A stretch of DNA of 64,000 nt, taken from Lichina pygmaea. Its lineage: Eukaryota > Ascomycota > Lichinomycetes > Lichinales > Lichinaceae. The stretch covers positions 806,001 through 870,000 of the forward strand of contig OY730171.1 in NCBI GenBank assembly GCA_963422465.1, in the 5' to 3' direction. Positions 45,357-57,117 of the stretch are shown here, in pieces. Both the position numbers and the translations under genes were made by a program. The notes beneath the pieces are model-generated. The model saw nothing but the letters and a program-made list of their open reading frames with translations. It had not been told where the DNA came from and ran no database searches. Each line of letters opens with the position of its first letter. Position 1 is the stretch's first letter.

Positions 45357-46705
45357 ATGCCGCTGCCTCTGTTCGACGTGGGCGACGGCCGTCGACATAT
45401 CCCCTATGCGCCCGGCGACGGCGGCCATGCGGACCGGCGGCTATATCTTTTCAGAGGCCCCGCAGGTCATCGTCCAGACGCTCGTCACGGCGTGAGCCTG
45501 CACTCGAATACTCGACCGAGCCTGCAGCCATCGGCAAGCAGGGGAATCCGTCCCCAACAAAGGCCCGGGCCGACGCACTCGTTCGTGTCGGTTGACTCTC
45601 CTCATCTGGTGCCCCGACGGCAGCCTGGCCCGGTCAGGCCGTTTTCGCTGTCGCGTCCTCCATCGCCGGACATGTATCCAAGCCTGGGACTTCGGTCGCC
45701 TGCGAACGCGCACCGCCACGGCGTCGGGGTCGACCCGGAGGAGCAGCTGCTGGGGGAGCTGGTCCGGTCGGAGCGCCATCAACAACGACGAGGGAGACGC
45801 ACGCGGCGCTGCTCGAGGCGTCGGCGCTTTCTCCAGCGTCTGAGCGATCGAACGGTCAGGTCCAAGCTGGTCGGATGTCTCCTGTCGGGCGCTGTCTTGA
45901 CCATCATCCTCAGCATATGTATGGACTCCAGAGAGCGGCTGCTTCGGCGGTGTCCATTCCGGGCTGACTCGCCACGCGCACCCAGACCTCTCGCTCGCCC
46001 TCCAGAATCGCCGCCTCGGCCAGCATTTCCACGTCATCTTCATCCTCATCATCCTGCTGATCACCATCATCTTCTGCCACTCGCTCGTCCGACTGTGCAT
46101 GCTCGCCCTCTTCGCGCCGCCGCCGGTCGAGAAGCGCCGCAGACGACGCCGCGTCGCCGTGACCGATCCCGTGCTCCACGCGGATCCCGAGAGCCTCGCG
46201 CACGTCTTGCCGGATCCGCTCGAGACCGAGACCGACGAGCCGAGGCTCCCTCCACCCGCATACGGCCGTTGGCGTGGCAGCGTGGTGAGTGCAGCGTCTT
46301 CGAGTGTCCATTTCCGCTCGACACATCGGATCGGATCGACTGAGCTGACTCGCACAGCGGATCGATCCAAACTTCGTCCTGCACATGCCACCGTCGCACG
46401 TCTTTGTCGATGCGAACGACGAGCCGGGCCACGGCCACGCTCCACCATGGCCCTCGGTGTCCCCTCCGCTCTCCCCGCCTTCGCCGTCGCGCTACTCCAC
46501 TTCCAGCGGCTTTCCGACCCGGCCACCGTCGTACGCGTCGGAGAAACCCAACAGCGAGGGGGGCGATGCCCTCTTCTCGTCGCCTTCGCCGGCTCCGCCT
46601 CTGCCGCGGGCGAGCCGACACCGACCGACTCTCGCGTCGTTCTTCTTCCGTTCCGCCGGCGCGAGCCCGAGCCACGTCGATAGATCTGACCTGCGTCCGA
46701 CCTGA
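45357..46705 (+). CDS. Conserved fungal membrane protein with two TM segments (402 aa)
   Basis: Three exons, 45357-45918, 45986-46284 and 46358-46705, give 1209 nt. The N-terminal 165 residues are Arg/Pro/Ser-rich and probably disordered. Two hydrophobic segments follow: LVGCLLSGAVLTIILSIYLS (about 172-193; its end is created by splicing) and, after LQNRRLGQHF, the segment HVIFILIILLITIIFCHSLV with RLCMLALF (about 203-230). Next is a strongly basic run (KRRRRRR), then PPPAYGRWRGSVRIDPNFV and a Pro/Ser-rich tail. I recall this arrangement (paired TM segments, Cys-His-Ser-Leu, then an AYG-W-SVR motif) from uncharacterised proteins across filamentous ascomycetes. Function is unknown; topology is a membrane hairpin by inference. 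The exact start is uncertain. The long minus-strand frame opposite is a shadow. Confidence 0.78.
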
Positions 46706-49700
46706 GCCTGACCGTGTCACGACGCGACGCGATGAGCCGAGGGCACACGGACCTCAGAGCAAGGCCCTTGGAGACCCTCACACCAGGCCAGACAGTGTTG
46801 TTTCTCTAGACATGATATCCACGCTTCTTGTCCATCCTTTACTGTATGTCGCGCGAATATGTGAGCGTTACTGTTCAATAAAGCATCTACGTACTCCGTT
46901 CTTACAGCCACATGGACAAAGATCTGCACAGGGCCAGGGCAGTCAGTACGGTAGAAAGATCAACCAACCTACCCCACCTACCTATCTACCTACTACCTTG
47001 ACATGCTTACCCCCGCAAGAAAAATCTATCCATTCTCCACAACATGGAAGTATCCAGACAAACCCCCTGTCAAGCAGAGGTATTTGAACAGAGTACAGTG
47101 AGTACAACGCACCCCATACAAGTCCTGGTGCAGTAGTACTGTATCCAGTACTGTGAGAAGTACTGCAACTCTAGGCAGTACTTGTAGCTGCGTTCTACTG
47201 TAATTCCGTAGGGAGTAATGTGCAGTAGAGAGCAATGTAGTCCTCTACTCGTACAGCAAACCCCATCCACATGAGGTGACTTGGAGAAGAGCAGTCCATG
47301 GCCAATGTACAGATGCAACAGTATGTAAGTGCCCTTCTCCAGTGTTGCTTTTCCTGATTGTGGAGGTCGTCCTTGCTCGTCTGATTGATCTACTTTGTAT
47401 CGGAGGAGCCGGCGTGCATGGAGTAGATCGGCCTGATGCAAAACCCCAGGGTCTGTGGTGTATACCTGGGGTCTTCTGGACCATCCGCGGAGTCTGATTC
47501 ACACTCTCGGAGCCTGGTGCATGTCTGGGACCTGGTCGCAGCCCGCTGTACAGAAGTAGTGTTGCTTGTACCATAGCTCTTGGACATCTGGCGATGGGTA
47601 TTTTTTGGTCTACCATGTTCGACTGTGAACGCTACAGCGAGCAGCGGGAGAAGATGAGTGTCACGACTGATTAGATTGATTAGAGAGAACTAGCTAATCA
47701 TCTATATGCAGACACGAAGCTGATGTTTGCCTTAGAGCGACAGAAGGCTCTAGAAGGCACAAGGCGGATCCATGCAGGATCGACGGGAGACAACGTCGAC
47801 GGGAGACAGCAGAGACGGCACTGGGCGGCTCCATGCCGGATCGGCTGCACTATGCGGCAGCGCTATGCGGCAGCAGCAGGATCAACATCAAACATACCAG
47901 TGCACACTTACGGCACTGTACGCACTGTACGCACTGTACGCACTGTACGTACTGTGTGTTATGGGACGGAGTTATAACACTTCAATTTGTCCCGGTCACA
48001 GATGATGAAGAGAACTGTAAGAGTGTAGTCACGGACAAGAGAGTTGAAGATGTCTAGCATGATATTGGACAATACAGAGAGACATCGTCCCATACTGAAT
48101 AAGGAGAGATACATATAGCCAGAATATATGGCAAAATATACTATAACCTACTGCCATCCTACACAAAGAGTGATATAGAACTCTCTTCTTGATCTCCTGG
48201 TCTCTCGACAGCACCAACGTACTGTAATATCAAGAACATGTGTAGCAAGGCAAGCAAGTAAGGAAGCCTGGAGATATGCGGTACATGACCATCAAAGACA
48301 CTGGGAACAAGAGATGTATATGTACATGCGGTGCCTGTACTGTACTGGTGTGATACACCCTCCCACAACCGCTCTTTGCCCCCCCCTCTATCCCCCTTCC
48401 CCAACAGCATTCAGCAAGGCATACAGGAGCCCAAGTCATGACAAGCCTGTGTAGAGTAGCTATTCTTGGATTTGATAGTCTTGCACAGGGAGATGGGCAA
48501 AGATAGGGAGTATGATAAGATTGTTGACTGTGATAGTTGACAACATGGCTGACAATGTGATTGAGAGACTGACTGAGATGGTGATCTGTCAAGAGCACGA
48601 CCAAGTCTGTCACCAGTGCTGTGGGGCCAGTGTTGTGGAGCCAGTATTATAGAGCCAGGGTCACGGGGCCAAGATCATAAGATACTGTAGGCCCAAGGTG
48701 CGTAAAAAGCCAGACAGCCTGTAGGATGGTACCCTTGTATGCTAGACTGAAGGGATGAGTGAAGAAGAAGAGAAAGAAGAATACAGAGAGGGAGGAAGAA
48801 GACAACTGAGAAGTATAAGAGGCAGGAGGAGAAGAAGGAAATGAAGAGGGAGATGAAGGCACAAGGGAGGAGGGGGAAGAGGAGGGAGAATGAGGATAGA
48901 GGAAGCTACACAGAAAGAGTCTAGAAGAGAGCAACAGACTAGAGAGCGATGGTCTAGAGAAGAGCAGTGGCCAAGAGAGCAATGGCCCAGAGAGCAGTGA
49001 CTCAGAAGAGAGCAAGGCACAAGGCAAAGGTCCCCCCCCCCTTCTTACTGAACACAGCCCTTTGCAACTTTGCAAGAGCCTATCAAATATTGTACCACCG
49101 TACCTAAGAGGAAAGGAAAAAAACCAAAACCAGAAAGAGGACAAAAAAGAACTGTGGCGACACACCAGAGATGTAAGGGGAGGAGGAGAAGGAAGCAAAA
49201 GAGAAGGAAGAGGAGGAGATGGAGGAAAATACAAGGAAGAACGACAAGGATAAAAGAAAAAGAGAAGCAAAAACTGTCTGATAGCGTGGCATCGCATTGC
49301 ATCACAGCGCAGCACATCGTAGCACAGCAAATCCATACTGCGACGCAATCAACCCGTCCCGTTCCAAACACGCCAAAAACACAGTGGTACATATCAGAAC
49401 AGGGTTCCCCCCCTCATGGCCCTTTGGACAGCGTGTCGCCACCACATTTGAGAAACACTAGGGGAACGGAGGGGAACGAGGGTGACGAGAGAGACGAGGG
49501 AGAAGAGAGAAACCAGGGGAGGGAATCGTAGTCGGTTGGTTGGTTGGGGAGGGTACAATGGAGGCGGAAACGGAAAAGCCGGCCGCCGACGAAGACTGAC
49601 GGACAGGCAAGAAATGGCTTTTGTCACAAAAGGCCGGCGGCAGCCGCAACGACACACATGCCATCTGCTTAGAGGGAAGAAAAGAATTGGGGGACCGGTC

Positions 49701-49825
49701 GAGGTGGCCTCGGCGGTTTCTTAAATCGGGGTGCCCCCATGCGAACATCGCTCACGTCTCTTGGCGGCGGCCGTTGTCGGGATTCGGGAGTCGGGATTCG
49801 GGTCGGGCGTCGGGAGTCGGGTGTC
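46706..49825. other. Long intergenic stretch
   Basis: About 3.1 kb between convergent genes. It has a 9-bp tandem repeat at 47913, a strongly purine-rich plus strand from about 48720 to 49300, and a short G/C run near 49034. The apparent Ser/Leu/Pro frames on the minus strand come from the purine skew. Confidence 0.5.
47913..47948. repeat. Tandem repeat, 9-bp unit GCACTGTAC, four copies
   Basis: Four perfect head-to-tail copies of GCACTGTAC, each containing GTAC at a junction. Confidence 0.95.
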
Positions 49826-51895
49826 TCACGATGAATGGGAGCGCGTGAGAACCTAAAGACACAGTGACACGTGGGTTGTTAGATGTGGTACTTCAAGTCT
49901 TGACCTCGGAGCTTGAGAGACTCTCTACTCCGACATGGAAACGCGCGATGAGAACTGTCTGGCACCAGCTCCGACGAAAGACCAACTCACCGCCTCCAGA
50001 GGATTCGATATTGGGACAGCGCCCTCCGTCGGACTCTCGACGCTGCCATGGAGGATCGGGCCGGTGGCCGTGTAGGCACGGCTCTCGAGTGTCGGCCGAA
50101 GCAGACCTGGGTCTCTTCCCCGACGGGACCCCGGGCGCCGGCTGGCTTGGGAAGAGCCCGAGCTGTCCTCGCTGGTCGAGGCGCTGGCCCTGGCCCTGGC
50201 CGAGGCTGAAGCCAGCGCTTCGTTACTCCGTTCGAGCAGCGCGCCGCCGAGCGCAGTGCATTTCAGGATCGTCTGGATCAGGAGGTTCTGTTTGAGGGGT
50301 TTGGAGAGGTACTCCTGTAGGGCAAGGGGGTCAGCAGAATATCACGCAGGCGGAAAGGTCGCAGAGGCGAATGTCTTCTGAGGCTAAGCACATACGTCCA
50401 TCTGAGCCTGGATGCACTTCTCGCGATCGCCAAGCATGGCGTGTGCTGTGAGCGCGATGATCGGCGTTCGAGGAAGCTTGTTCTCTCGCTCCCATTCTCG
50501 AATCTTGCCTGTCGCTTCGAACCCGCCCTGCATCCGCGTAGGTGATCAGCTCCGTGTTGCCCAAACTCTCCACGGGAGAGAGAGAGAGAGAGAGGGAGGC
50601 AGGGTAAACCATTCCATCCACTACATACCATGACCGGCATCTGCACGTCCATGAGAACAACGTCGTACGACTGATACTTGATGGCGTCGAGCGCCTCGAG
50701 ACCGTTGTTGGCCACGTGCACGCGGTGTTGGTACTTCTCGAGGATCTTGACGGCCAAGCGTTGGTTGACGGTGTTGTCCTCGGCGAGCAGAACGTCAAAG
50801 GACCTGGACTGTCCCGACACGGCCTGGGCCGACCGTCCCTCGAGCGCCGGGATGATCGAGTTGGCGAGGTCGACGGCGAGACACGGCGTCGTCATGTACG
50901 ACGTGATGCCGAGGTCGAGCGCGAGCTTGAGGCTGATGGACACGTCCGGCCGCAGCAGCACGAGCGGGATCGAGCTCAGGACCTCGATGGTGCGAGCGCG
51001 TCGGGCCGTCGCGATCGAGTCGACGAGGATGGCGTCGTAGGCGACCCCGATGTCCTTGAGGCGGGGGTCCGTCGTCGGCAGGTGCGAGTCGAAGGACCAG
51101 ACGAACGGCACAAAGTTGATCTCCTCGAGCAGCCTCGTCGTGCGCCGCGCCTGGGCGCCGTCGCCGTCGCCGCCGTCGACGATGAGCACGCGGTTGTTCT
51201 GGTAGGCGCGCAGCTGCGACCCGAGCGCGCTGACGTCCGTCGCGGCCCGGCGCGTCTTGCAGGTGAAGTAGAAGGTGCTGCCCTTGCCGAAGCTGCTCTC
51301 GACCCGCATGTCGCCGCCCATGAGGTTCACGAGCCGCTTCGAGATGGACAGGCCGAGCCCGGTGCCGCCGAACTTGCGCGTCGTCGAGCCGTCGGCCTGC
51401 TGGAAGGTGCCGAAGATGATGTCGAGCTTGTCGGCCTCGATGCCGATGCCGGTGTCCGTCACCGCGAACTCGAACATGTACTCGTCCGGCCGGCACGACC
51501 CCTGCGGGCCCTGCTCGATCGAGAACTTGACCTCGCCGTGCTCGGTGAACTTGATGGCGTTGCCGACGAGGTTGAGGATGACCTGGCGCAGCCGGAACGA
51601 GTCGCCGATGACGTAGTCCGGCACGGTGCTGCGGACCTCGTGCACGAGGTCGAGGTTGCGCTCGTTGGCCTTGACGGACAGCGTCTTGAGCGCGTTGAAG
51701 ACGGTGCCGCGCACGGAGAAGGGGATCTCCTCGACCACGAGCCGGTTCGCCTCGATCTTGGAGATGTCGAGCACGTCGTCGATGATGGTCAGCAGGCTGT
51801 TGGCGAGCTGGTTGACGATGTTGAGCATCTCGCGCTGGTACTGCGTCAGCTCGGTGTCGAGCGTCAGCTGCGTCATGCCGATGATGCCGTTCATC

Positions 51896-51927
<32 letters not shown>

Positions 51928-54329
51928 GAACTCGGACTTGGTCCGGTTCGCGAACTCGGCCGCCTCGCGCGCCGCCGTGTTCTTCTGGATGCTGTCGCGC
52001 AGGTTGTAGACCATCTGGTTGATCTTGCGCTTGAGCTCGTCCATCTCGCCCGAGGCCTCGACCGTGACGATGTTGCTGAAGTCGCCGCCCGTGGCCGAGT
52101 CGGTGATCTCGGCGAAGGCGCGCACCTGCGACGTCAGGTTCTGCGCCATCGTGTTGACGTCCTCGGTGATCTCCTTCCAGCGCCCGCCGAGGCCCTCGAC
52201 GTTGGCCTGGCCGCCCATGATGCCGTCGACGCCGACGCCGCGCGCCACCTTCTTGACCTCCTTCGAGAAGATGTCGAGCCGGTCGACCATGTGGTTGATC
52301 GTCTCCTTGAGCAGCAGCACCTCGCCCTGGGCGTGCACGTGGATCTTCTGGCTCATGTCGCCGCGCGCGATGGCCTGGGTCACGACGGAGATGCCGCGCA
52401 CCTGGGCCGTCAGGTTCTGGGCCATGGTGTTGACGTTGCTCGTCAGCTCCATCCACTGGCCCTCGACGTTGTCGACCTTGGCCTGGCCGCCGAGGGTGCC
52501 GTCGGTGCCGACCTCGCGCGCCACCTTGCTGACCTCGGACGCGAACGTGCTGAGCCGGTCGACCATGATGTTGATGGTGTTCTTGAGGTCGAGGATCTCG
52601 CCCGAGGCCTCGACGCCGATCTTGGTGCTCAGGTCGCCGCGGGCGACGGCGGTCGTGACCTTGGCGATCTCGCGCACCTGCGTCGTCAGGTTCATGGCCA
52701 TGCCGTTGACGTGCTCCGTCAGGTCGCGCCAGGTGCCCTCGACGTCGTGCACCGTGGCCTGGCCGCCGAGACGGCCCTCGGTGCCGACCTCGCGCGCGAT
52801 CTTGGTCACCTCCTGCGCGAACTGCTGCAGCCGGTCCACCATCGAGTTGATGGTCGACTTGAGGTCCATGATCTCGCCCTTGCACTCGGCCTGCACCTTC
52901 TGGGTCATGTCGCCCTTGGCCACGGCGGTCGTGACGGTGGCGATGTCGCGCACCTGCGTCGTCAGGTTCATGGCCATGGCGTTGACGTTGACCGTCAGGT
53001 CGTTCCACATGCCGCGCACGCCCTGGACGTTCGCCTGACCGCCGAGGATGCCCTCGGTGCCGACGTCGCGGGCGACGCGGGTGACCTCGGTGGCGAAGGT
53101 GCGCAGTTGATCCACCATCGTGTTGATCGTCCGCTGCAGCTGAAGGATCTCACCCGAGGCCGGGATGCGGACCTTTTGGCTCAGATCGCCGTGGGCGACG
53201 GCGGTGGTGACCGAGGCGATCTCTCGCACCTGATCGGTCAGGTTCTTGGCCATGACGTTCACTGGGGAGGGGGATCTCCCGTCAGCAAGCGCGTTCCTCT
53301 TACATGTATACTTGGACGTAGACGTCGCTCCTCGTCGTTCCTAGCCGTCCGCTCGTCCGTGGGGCACACCCGAAGAAGAGGGAGAAGGTTCGAGGGGAAA
53401 AGCCTACCGTTCTTCGTCAACTCCTTCCAGATTCCATCGACGCCCGTGATCTGCGCCTGGCCGCCCAAGATCCCCTCGGTGCCGACCTCGCGGGCGACGC
53501 GCGATACCTCGCTCGCGAAGACCTGGAGCTGATCCATCATGGTGTTGATGGTGCCCTTGAAGGTCGCGATCTCCGGGTCCAGCTCGGTCGCGTGCACCTG
53601 CACCTTCTTGCTCAGATCACCCTTGGCCACGGCCGTGATGATGTTGCCAATCTCGCGGAGCACCTTCTGGAAGGCCTCGTTCGTCTGGACGTGCTTCTTG
53701 AGTTCCCGTTCGAGCTGTCGCACGCGGCCGGCCTCGAAACTAGCCAAGGCATCCTTGGTCTGTCGCTGCTGATCCAAGAGCAGGTCCTTCACGCTCGCCA
53801 GTTCCTTCTTGAGCCCGTAGATGCGCTCGTCCTGCAACCGGACGTGCTGGAGCGGCATGGTGAAGCCGCCGTGTTCGTGATGGCCGAGCTCGACGTGGTC
53901 CGGAGACGGCGCAAAGTCGACGGGATCGACGCCACGACGAGACTCGTCCTGCGCGGCCGCGCCCGTCCCGGCATCGCCGTTGACGCCCACCTGGAGCGCC
54001 AGCGACGACACGCCGTTCTCGCCGGGCGTGCCGGGCAAGACTTGAGCTGCGACGGAGGCTGCGCGGCACTCGACCAGATGGATGCGGGCGGTGAGCGACG
54101 AGATCTCCTGCTCGAGCAGTCGCTTCGCCGGCGTGTCCTTGCCCGGCAAGCGCACGCCACGTTGGCCGTCGCCGGCGAATCGGGAGGCGCTGGGCGCACT
54201 CGACGTGAGGTGCTGTTGCTGCTGCCGTTGTCGTTGTTCCTGCGGAAATGCCGCCGAGCTGCTTGCTAGGCCCTTCAGGATCAAAGCGGCCGCGGCCATG
54301 ACAGCATCGCACGAGACTGGGCGCTCCAT
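49826..54329 (-). CDS. nik1: Group III hybrid histidine kinase (Nik1/Os-1)
   Basis: Cytosolic osmosensing hybrid kinase that feeds the HOG pathway; the family is the target pathway of phenylpyrrole and dicarboximide fungicides. Five exons on the minus strand: 53408-54329, 50629-53261, 50396-50527, 49991-50314 and 49826-49852 (4038 nt, 1345 aa). After a coiled N-terminal part come six HAMP units, each with the core A-x-x-G-D-x-S/T ([71 protein letters not shown]). The H box [12 protein letters not shown] has the phospho-His at about 758. N box [15 protein letters not shown] and G boxes VTDTGIGI and GGTGLGLSI follow. The receiver has [18 protein letters not shown] (Asp about 1179) and EYLSKPLK. 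The 27-nt last exon adds VLTRSHSS, the conserved family tail. Start [11 protein letters not shown] is preferred; an in-frame ATG 12 codons upstream is possible. Both long antisense frames are shadows. Confidence 0.96.
50573..50596. repeat. (GA)n microsatellite in an intron of nik1
   Basis: About 10 GA units inside the intron 50528-50628, a CT run on the coding strand. Confidence 0.9.
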
Positions 54330-55209
54330 GGCGTCAGTAGAATGGTCCCGGTCAAGCTTGGTCATGGCGACGAGAGCCGGTCGGGTCGGCCCGATCAAGA
54401 CAAGGAGCGTAAGCGTGGCCGAACGGTCTTCGACCGGCTGAAGGGCGTCGAGTCCGTCACGACGGCGGATCCTCGTCCTTGGCCAATGGTCCGACAGCCC
54501 AGCAGTGTACCAGTTCTTTCCTCTCCGGCTCGCGACGGCGTTTGAGCTCAAAGTGACGACGACGCCGTTTCGCCTTGCGCTTCTCGTGCTCGTAGAACTG
54601 TGGCTTCTTGTTCTTCCCTTCCGCCCCGTCGCCACTGCCTTCGGGCGATGAAGGGAGTCTTCTTCCTCCTCGAGGGAGGCGGGGGCATCTAAAGAGATCT
54701 CTTGAACAGTTGCACTGTCGTAGTATCATTTGAAGCCCCACTCTCATCGGTCGGCGGATATCGTTGACCGGGCTGGGTTTGCCCTTGGGTTGCCGATCGA
54801 AAAGAGGCTCGGGTTGCCGTTGAAAGTGGACGAAGCCGAGCTTGCCCGAAACTGATATGATCGGCTGCACTCTGCTGCCCAGCGGAAGTCGGTAGAGAAT
54901 GATAATTACGTTCAATCTCTTATTTTTCATATTTTAATCGTTCGGGGTTCTTTTGATGTGGGTGTCCAAGATGGGTATATGATCAGAAGTACGTAAATTA
55001 CGTAGGTACGTACGTCATTTACCCACAGTAGATATTTCCGTACTTTAGAAAGCGACTATTGAAGTTTCGATCTTCTACGGGGAGCTATAGCGTCCGTAAC
55101 TGCGTGATATAGCATCACACCGTGTCACAAGTAGCACATTGATGCCACCGAAGGATCTCTGCCTAAGTTAGGTCACGCACTCGAGATTTAGTTGTCCGCT
55201 GTCAGCACT
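54330..55209. other. Promoter and leader of nik1
   Basis: Upstream region of the kinase with an in-frame 5' extension that I treat as non-coding. GTAC-rich words occur at about 54990-55015. It ends at LINE copy 3. Confidence 0.5.
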
Positions 55210-56281
55210 ACTGCAAGGTCTCATCAGTCACCGGTGGCTTCAGGGCTACCAGCCGGAAACAACTGGAGAGCGAGGCGGCAGCCCCACCACTCCGGGCTCA
55301 CATGGCACGGCTACAACTACAGGCACACGCCTGGATGGAAGCCTTCGGAGTCCAGGCGGAGATCCAGGAGGCCTGCGAGCGACTCAAGCGCCAACTTGCC
55401 CAGCGCCCGGGCCGACGCCGTCGAGCCTATATCTCACCTGGCCAAGCGCGGCACCGCTGGGCCAAATCAATTCTCTGGCCCCAGCGGGCACTGGAGTCCA
55501 CCAAGGGCTGCCTCGGCCTGCCCCCGTGGGCCGACAGCCACCCCGCAGCCACCCCACCCCCGGGCACTCCCCCACGGACGGTTTGGCAAGCCCGCCTGCT
55601 GTCGGAACAATGGTGCTGGGAACGATGGCACGAGCTCCACCGGGGGCCCCAACCGCAAGTGCAACTGCTTGACCCAGACCCTGGAGGTGGTGATAATTGG
55701 AAGCCGGATAAGATGCCATACCGGGCAACTCTCCGGCTCCGAGCGGGCCTCTCCAAAGCGCAGAGCAGTATCTTAACGTAGATACGTACAGGTAAGGTCG
55801 GGCTGGCTGCCCTTCTTTGCAAGCGTCGAGTCCCCGGCTTTCCGACGCCTGCCTGCAGCTGTGGGGCACAGTGCGAGACTGCCAAGCACGTCATCCTAGA
55901 CTGCCCACGGCTGCAGCGAGTACGCCGCAGTTTATACGCTGCGGCTGCTACTACTGACTATCAGGCGATGATATCGCGCCCGCGGCCCGCCGCCGCTCTC
56001 ACCTCGTGGATCCTACGCCACGGTGTCCTTCCCCAGTTCTCCTGGGCTCAGGAGCAGCTGGAGACTGGCTACTAGCCAGTCACCCCCCCCCCCCCCCCCC
56101 CCCCCCCCCCATGTTCCACAGATTACTCGATAGGATAGCACTGCCTTAGGTGCTGCAGGGAGAGGTTTTTTACTCTTTGGAGTTTTCCTAGCTTAATTCT
56201 ATAGTTGACCCGGCATAGCCTAGATGCACTAGAGCTAGAACGGTGTAGGAATTCAATCAATCAATCAACTGTAAGGTCTCA
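55210..56281 (+). mobile_element. LINE (Tad1-like) copy 3, 5'-truncated, 14-bp target duplication
   Basis: ACTGCAAGGTCTCA at 55210-55223 and ACTGTAAGGTCTCA at 56268-56281 (one mismatch) frame the insert 55224-56267. It begins in the C-terminal part of ORF2 (TGGFRATSRKQLESEAAAPP), runs through PPRTVWQARLLSEQWCWERW and CSCGAQCETAKHVILDCP, and ends with the AATC tail. The frame opened at about 55302 stays open to 55781. Compared with copies 2 and 4 this copy keeps most CpG, so it is the least mutated. Its 3' region has a 28-base poly-C run. Confidence 0.9.
56083..56110. repeat. Poly-C tract (28) in LINE copy 3
   Basis: Expanded from the short C run found at the same place in copies 1 and 2. Confidence 0.95.
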
Positions 56282-57031
56282 ATTAGAAGTCACCTCCTGA
56301 CAGTGCTTCTCAGACGTGTGCTGAAATGTCCTTAAGAAAGCACTCATGACATATCACCAACAGGTGATCTCTCAAACGAGACATCAAAAGTCGTAAGGCT
56401 TGATCATCCCACTTCAGTCTCAAGACAATGATTGATGATTCAGTGCGCAGGGTTCTCATCACAGACATCTAGGCACACCAGGGTGCAGGCTCCCAGGCAA
56501 ACATGAAACGCAAGAGCCAGAAGGTTATGCTAAAGAAGCCGCGAATACTCTAGTACGTACGGAAGTATGTTCACGGTAATGCGCAGCTATGACGTGCAGT
56601 CGCTTTTCCTTTAGAGAATGATGCGGCCCATGATCCGCGAAGCGGCTGTCCCTGGCTTGAAGGCGGTGGGTGTATTGCTAAAGGGTACTGTCTGAAACCC
56701 TGGGCTTGCCACCATGCATTGGCAAGATACTGGTAAGGTACGGTAAGGTATGGTAAGGTAGACATGGGTGTCTTATAGGAGACGTTCTGTCACTGGTCCA
56801 TGCAACGAAGGAGAAAGGGGGGAGGATGAAGAGCACGAGGAGGATGATGGTATAATGTGCTTCGGGAGCTTCTAGTGAAACCCATGGCGACGGATAGCGG
56901 CTCTCGGATCCGATATAAAGCCTGCGGGCAAACTTCCGTAGAGCAGAAGCAACCGCTTCAAACGCGACGGATATACCGTAGACGATCTGCGCGCCGTGAA
57001 ACGAGGGTGTCAGGCCCACCTCGGGTGCTGC

Positions 57032-57081
<50 letters not shown>

Positions 57082-57117
57082 ATGACGATGATAATCTCCA
57101 TTGTAGCCTCCCACGCT
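56282..57117. other. Intergenic with simple repeats
   Basis: Contains three copies of a GGTAAGGTAC/T-type unit (about 56730-56760) and a CTG/ATG microsatellite (57027-57087) that is probably in the 3' untranslated region of the minus-strand gene starting upstream at 58940. No gene is supported. Confidence 0.5.
57027..57087. repeat. (CTG)n-(ATG)n compound microsatellite
   Basis: About a dozen CTG units followed by ATG/ACG units, next to the stop codon of the minus-strand gene. Confidence 0.9.

Noticed and set aside
45441-46781. 446-codon minus-strand frame
   Set aside because: Antisense to the two-TM gene; Arg/Ser-rich shadow with no motif, while the plus strand splices into conserved segments.
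47913-47948. CRISPR-like array
   Set aside because: Units are 9 bp, contiguous and without spacers; this is a simple tandem repeat in a eukaryote.
48647-49348. 233-codon Ser/Leu/Phe-rich minus-strand frame
   Set aside because: Produced by a strongly purine-rich plus strand; no conserved pattern.
50795-53008. 737-codon Arg/Gly/His-rich frame on the minus strand
   Set aside because: A shifted frame of the nik1 HAMP-repeat exon; no domain, extreme composition.
50716-53532. 938-codon plus-strand frame opposite nik1
   Set aside because: It is antisense to a clear histidine kinase; the Arg/Asp/Val/Leu-rich composition is what GC-rich codon-biased DNA gives in the shadow frame.
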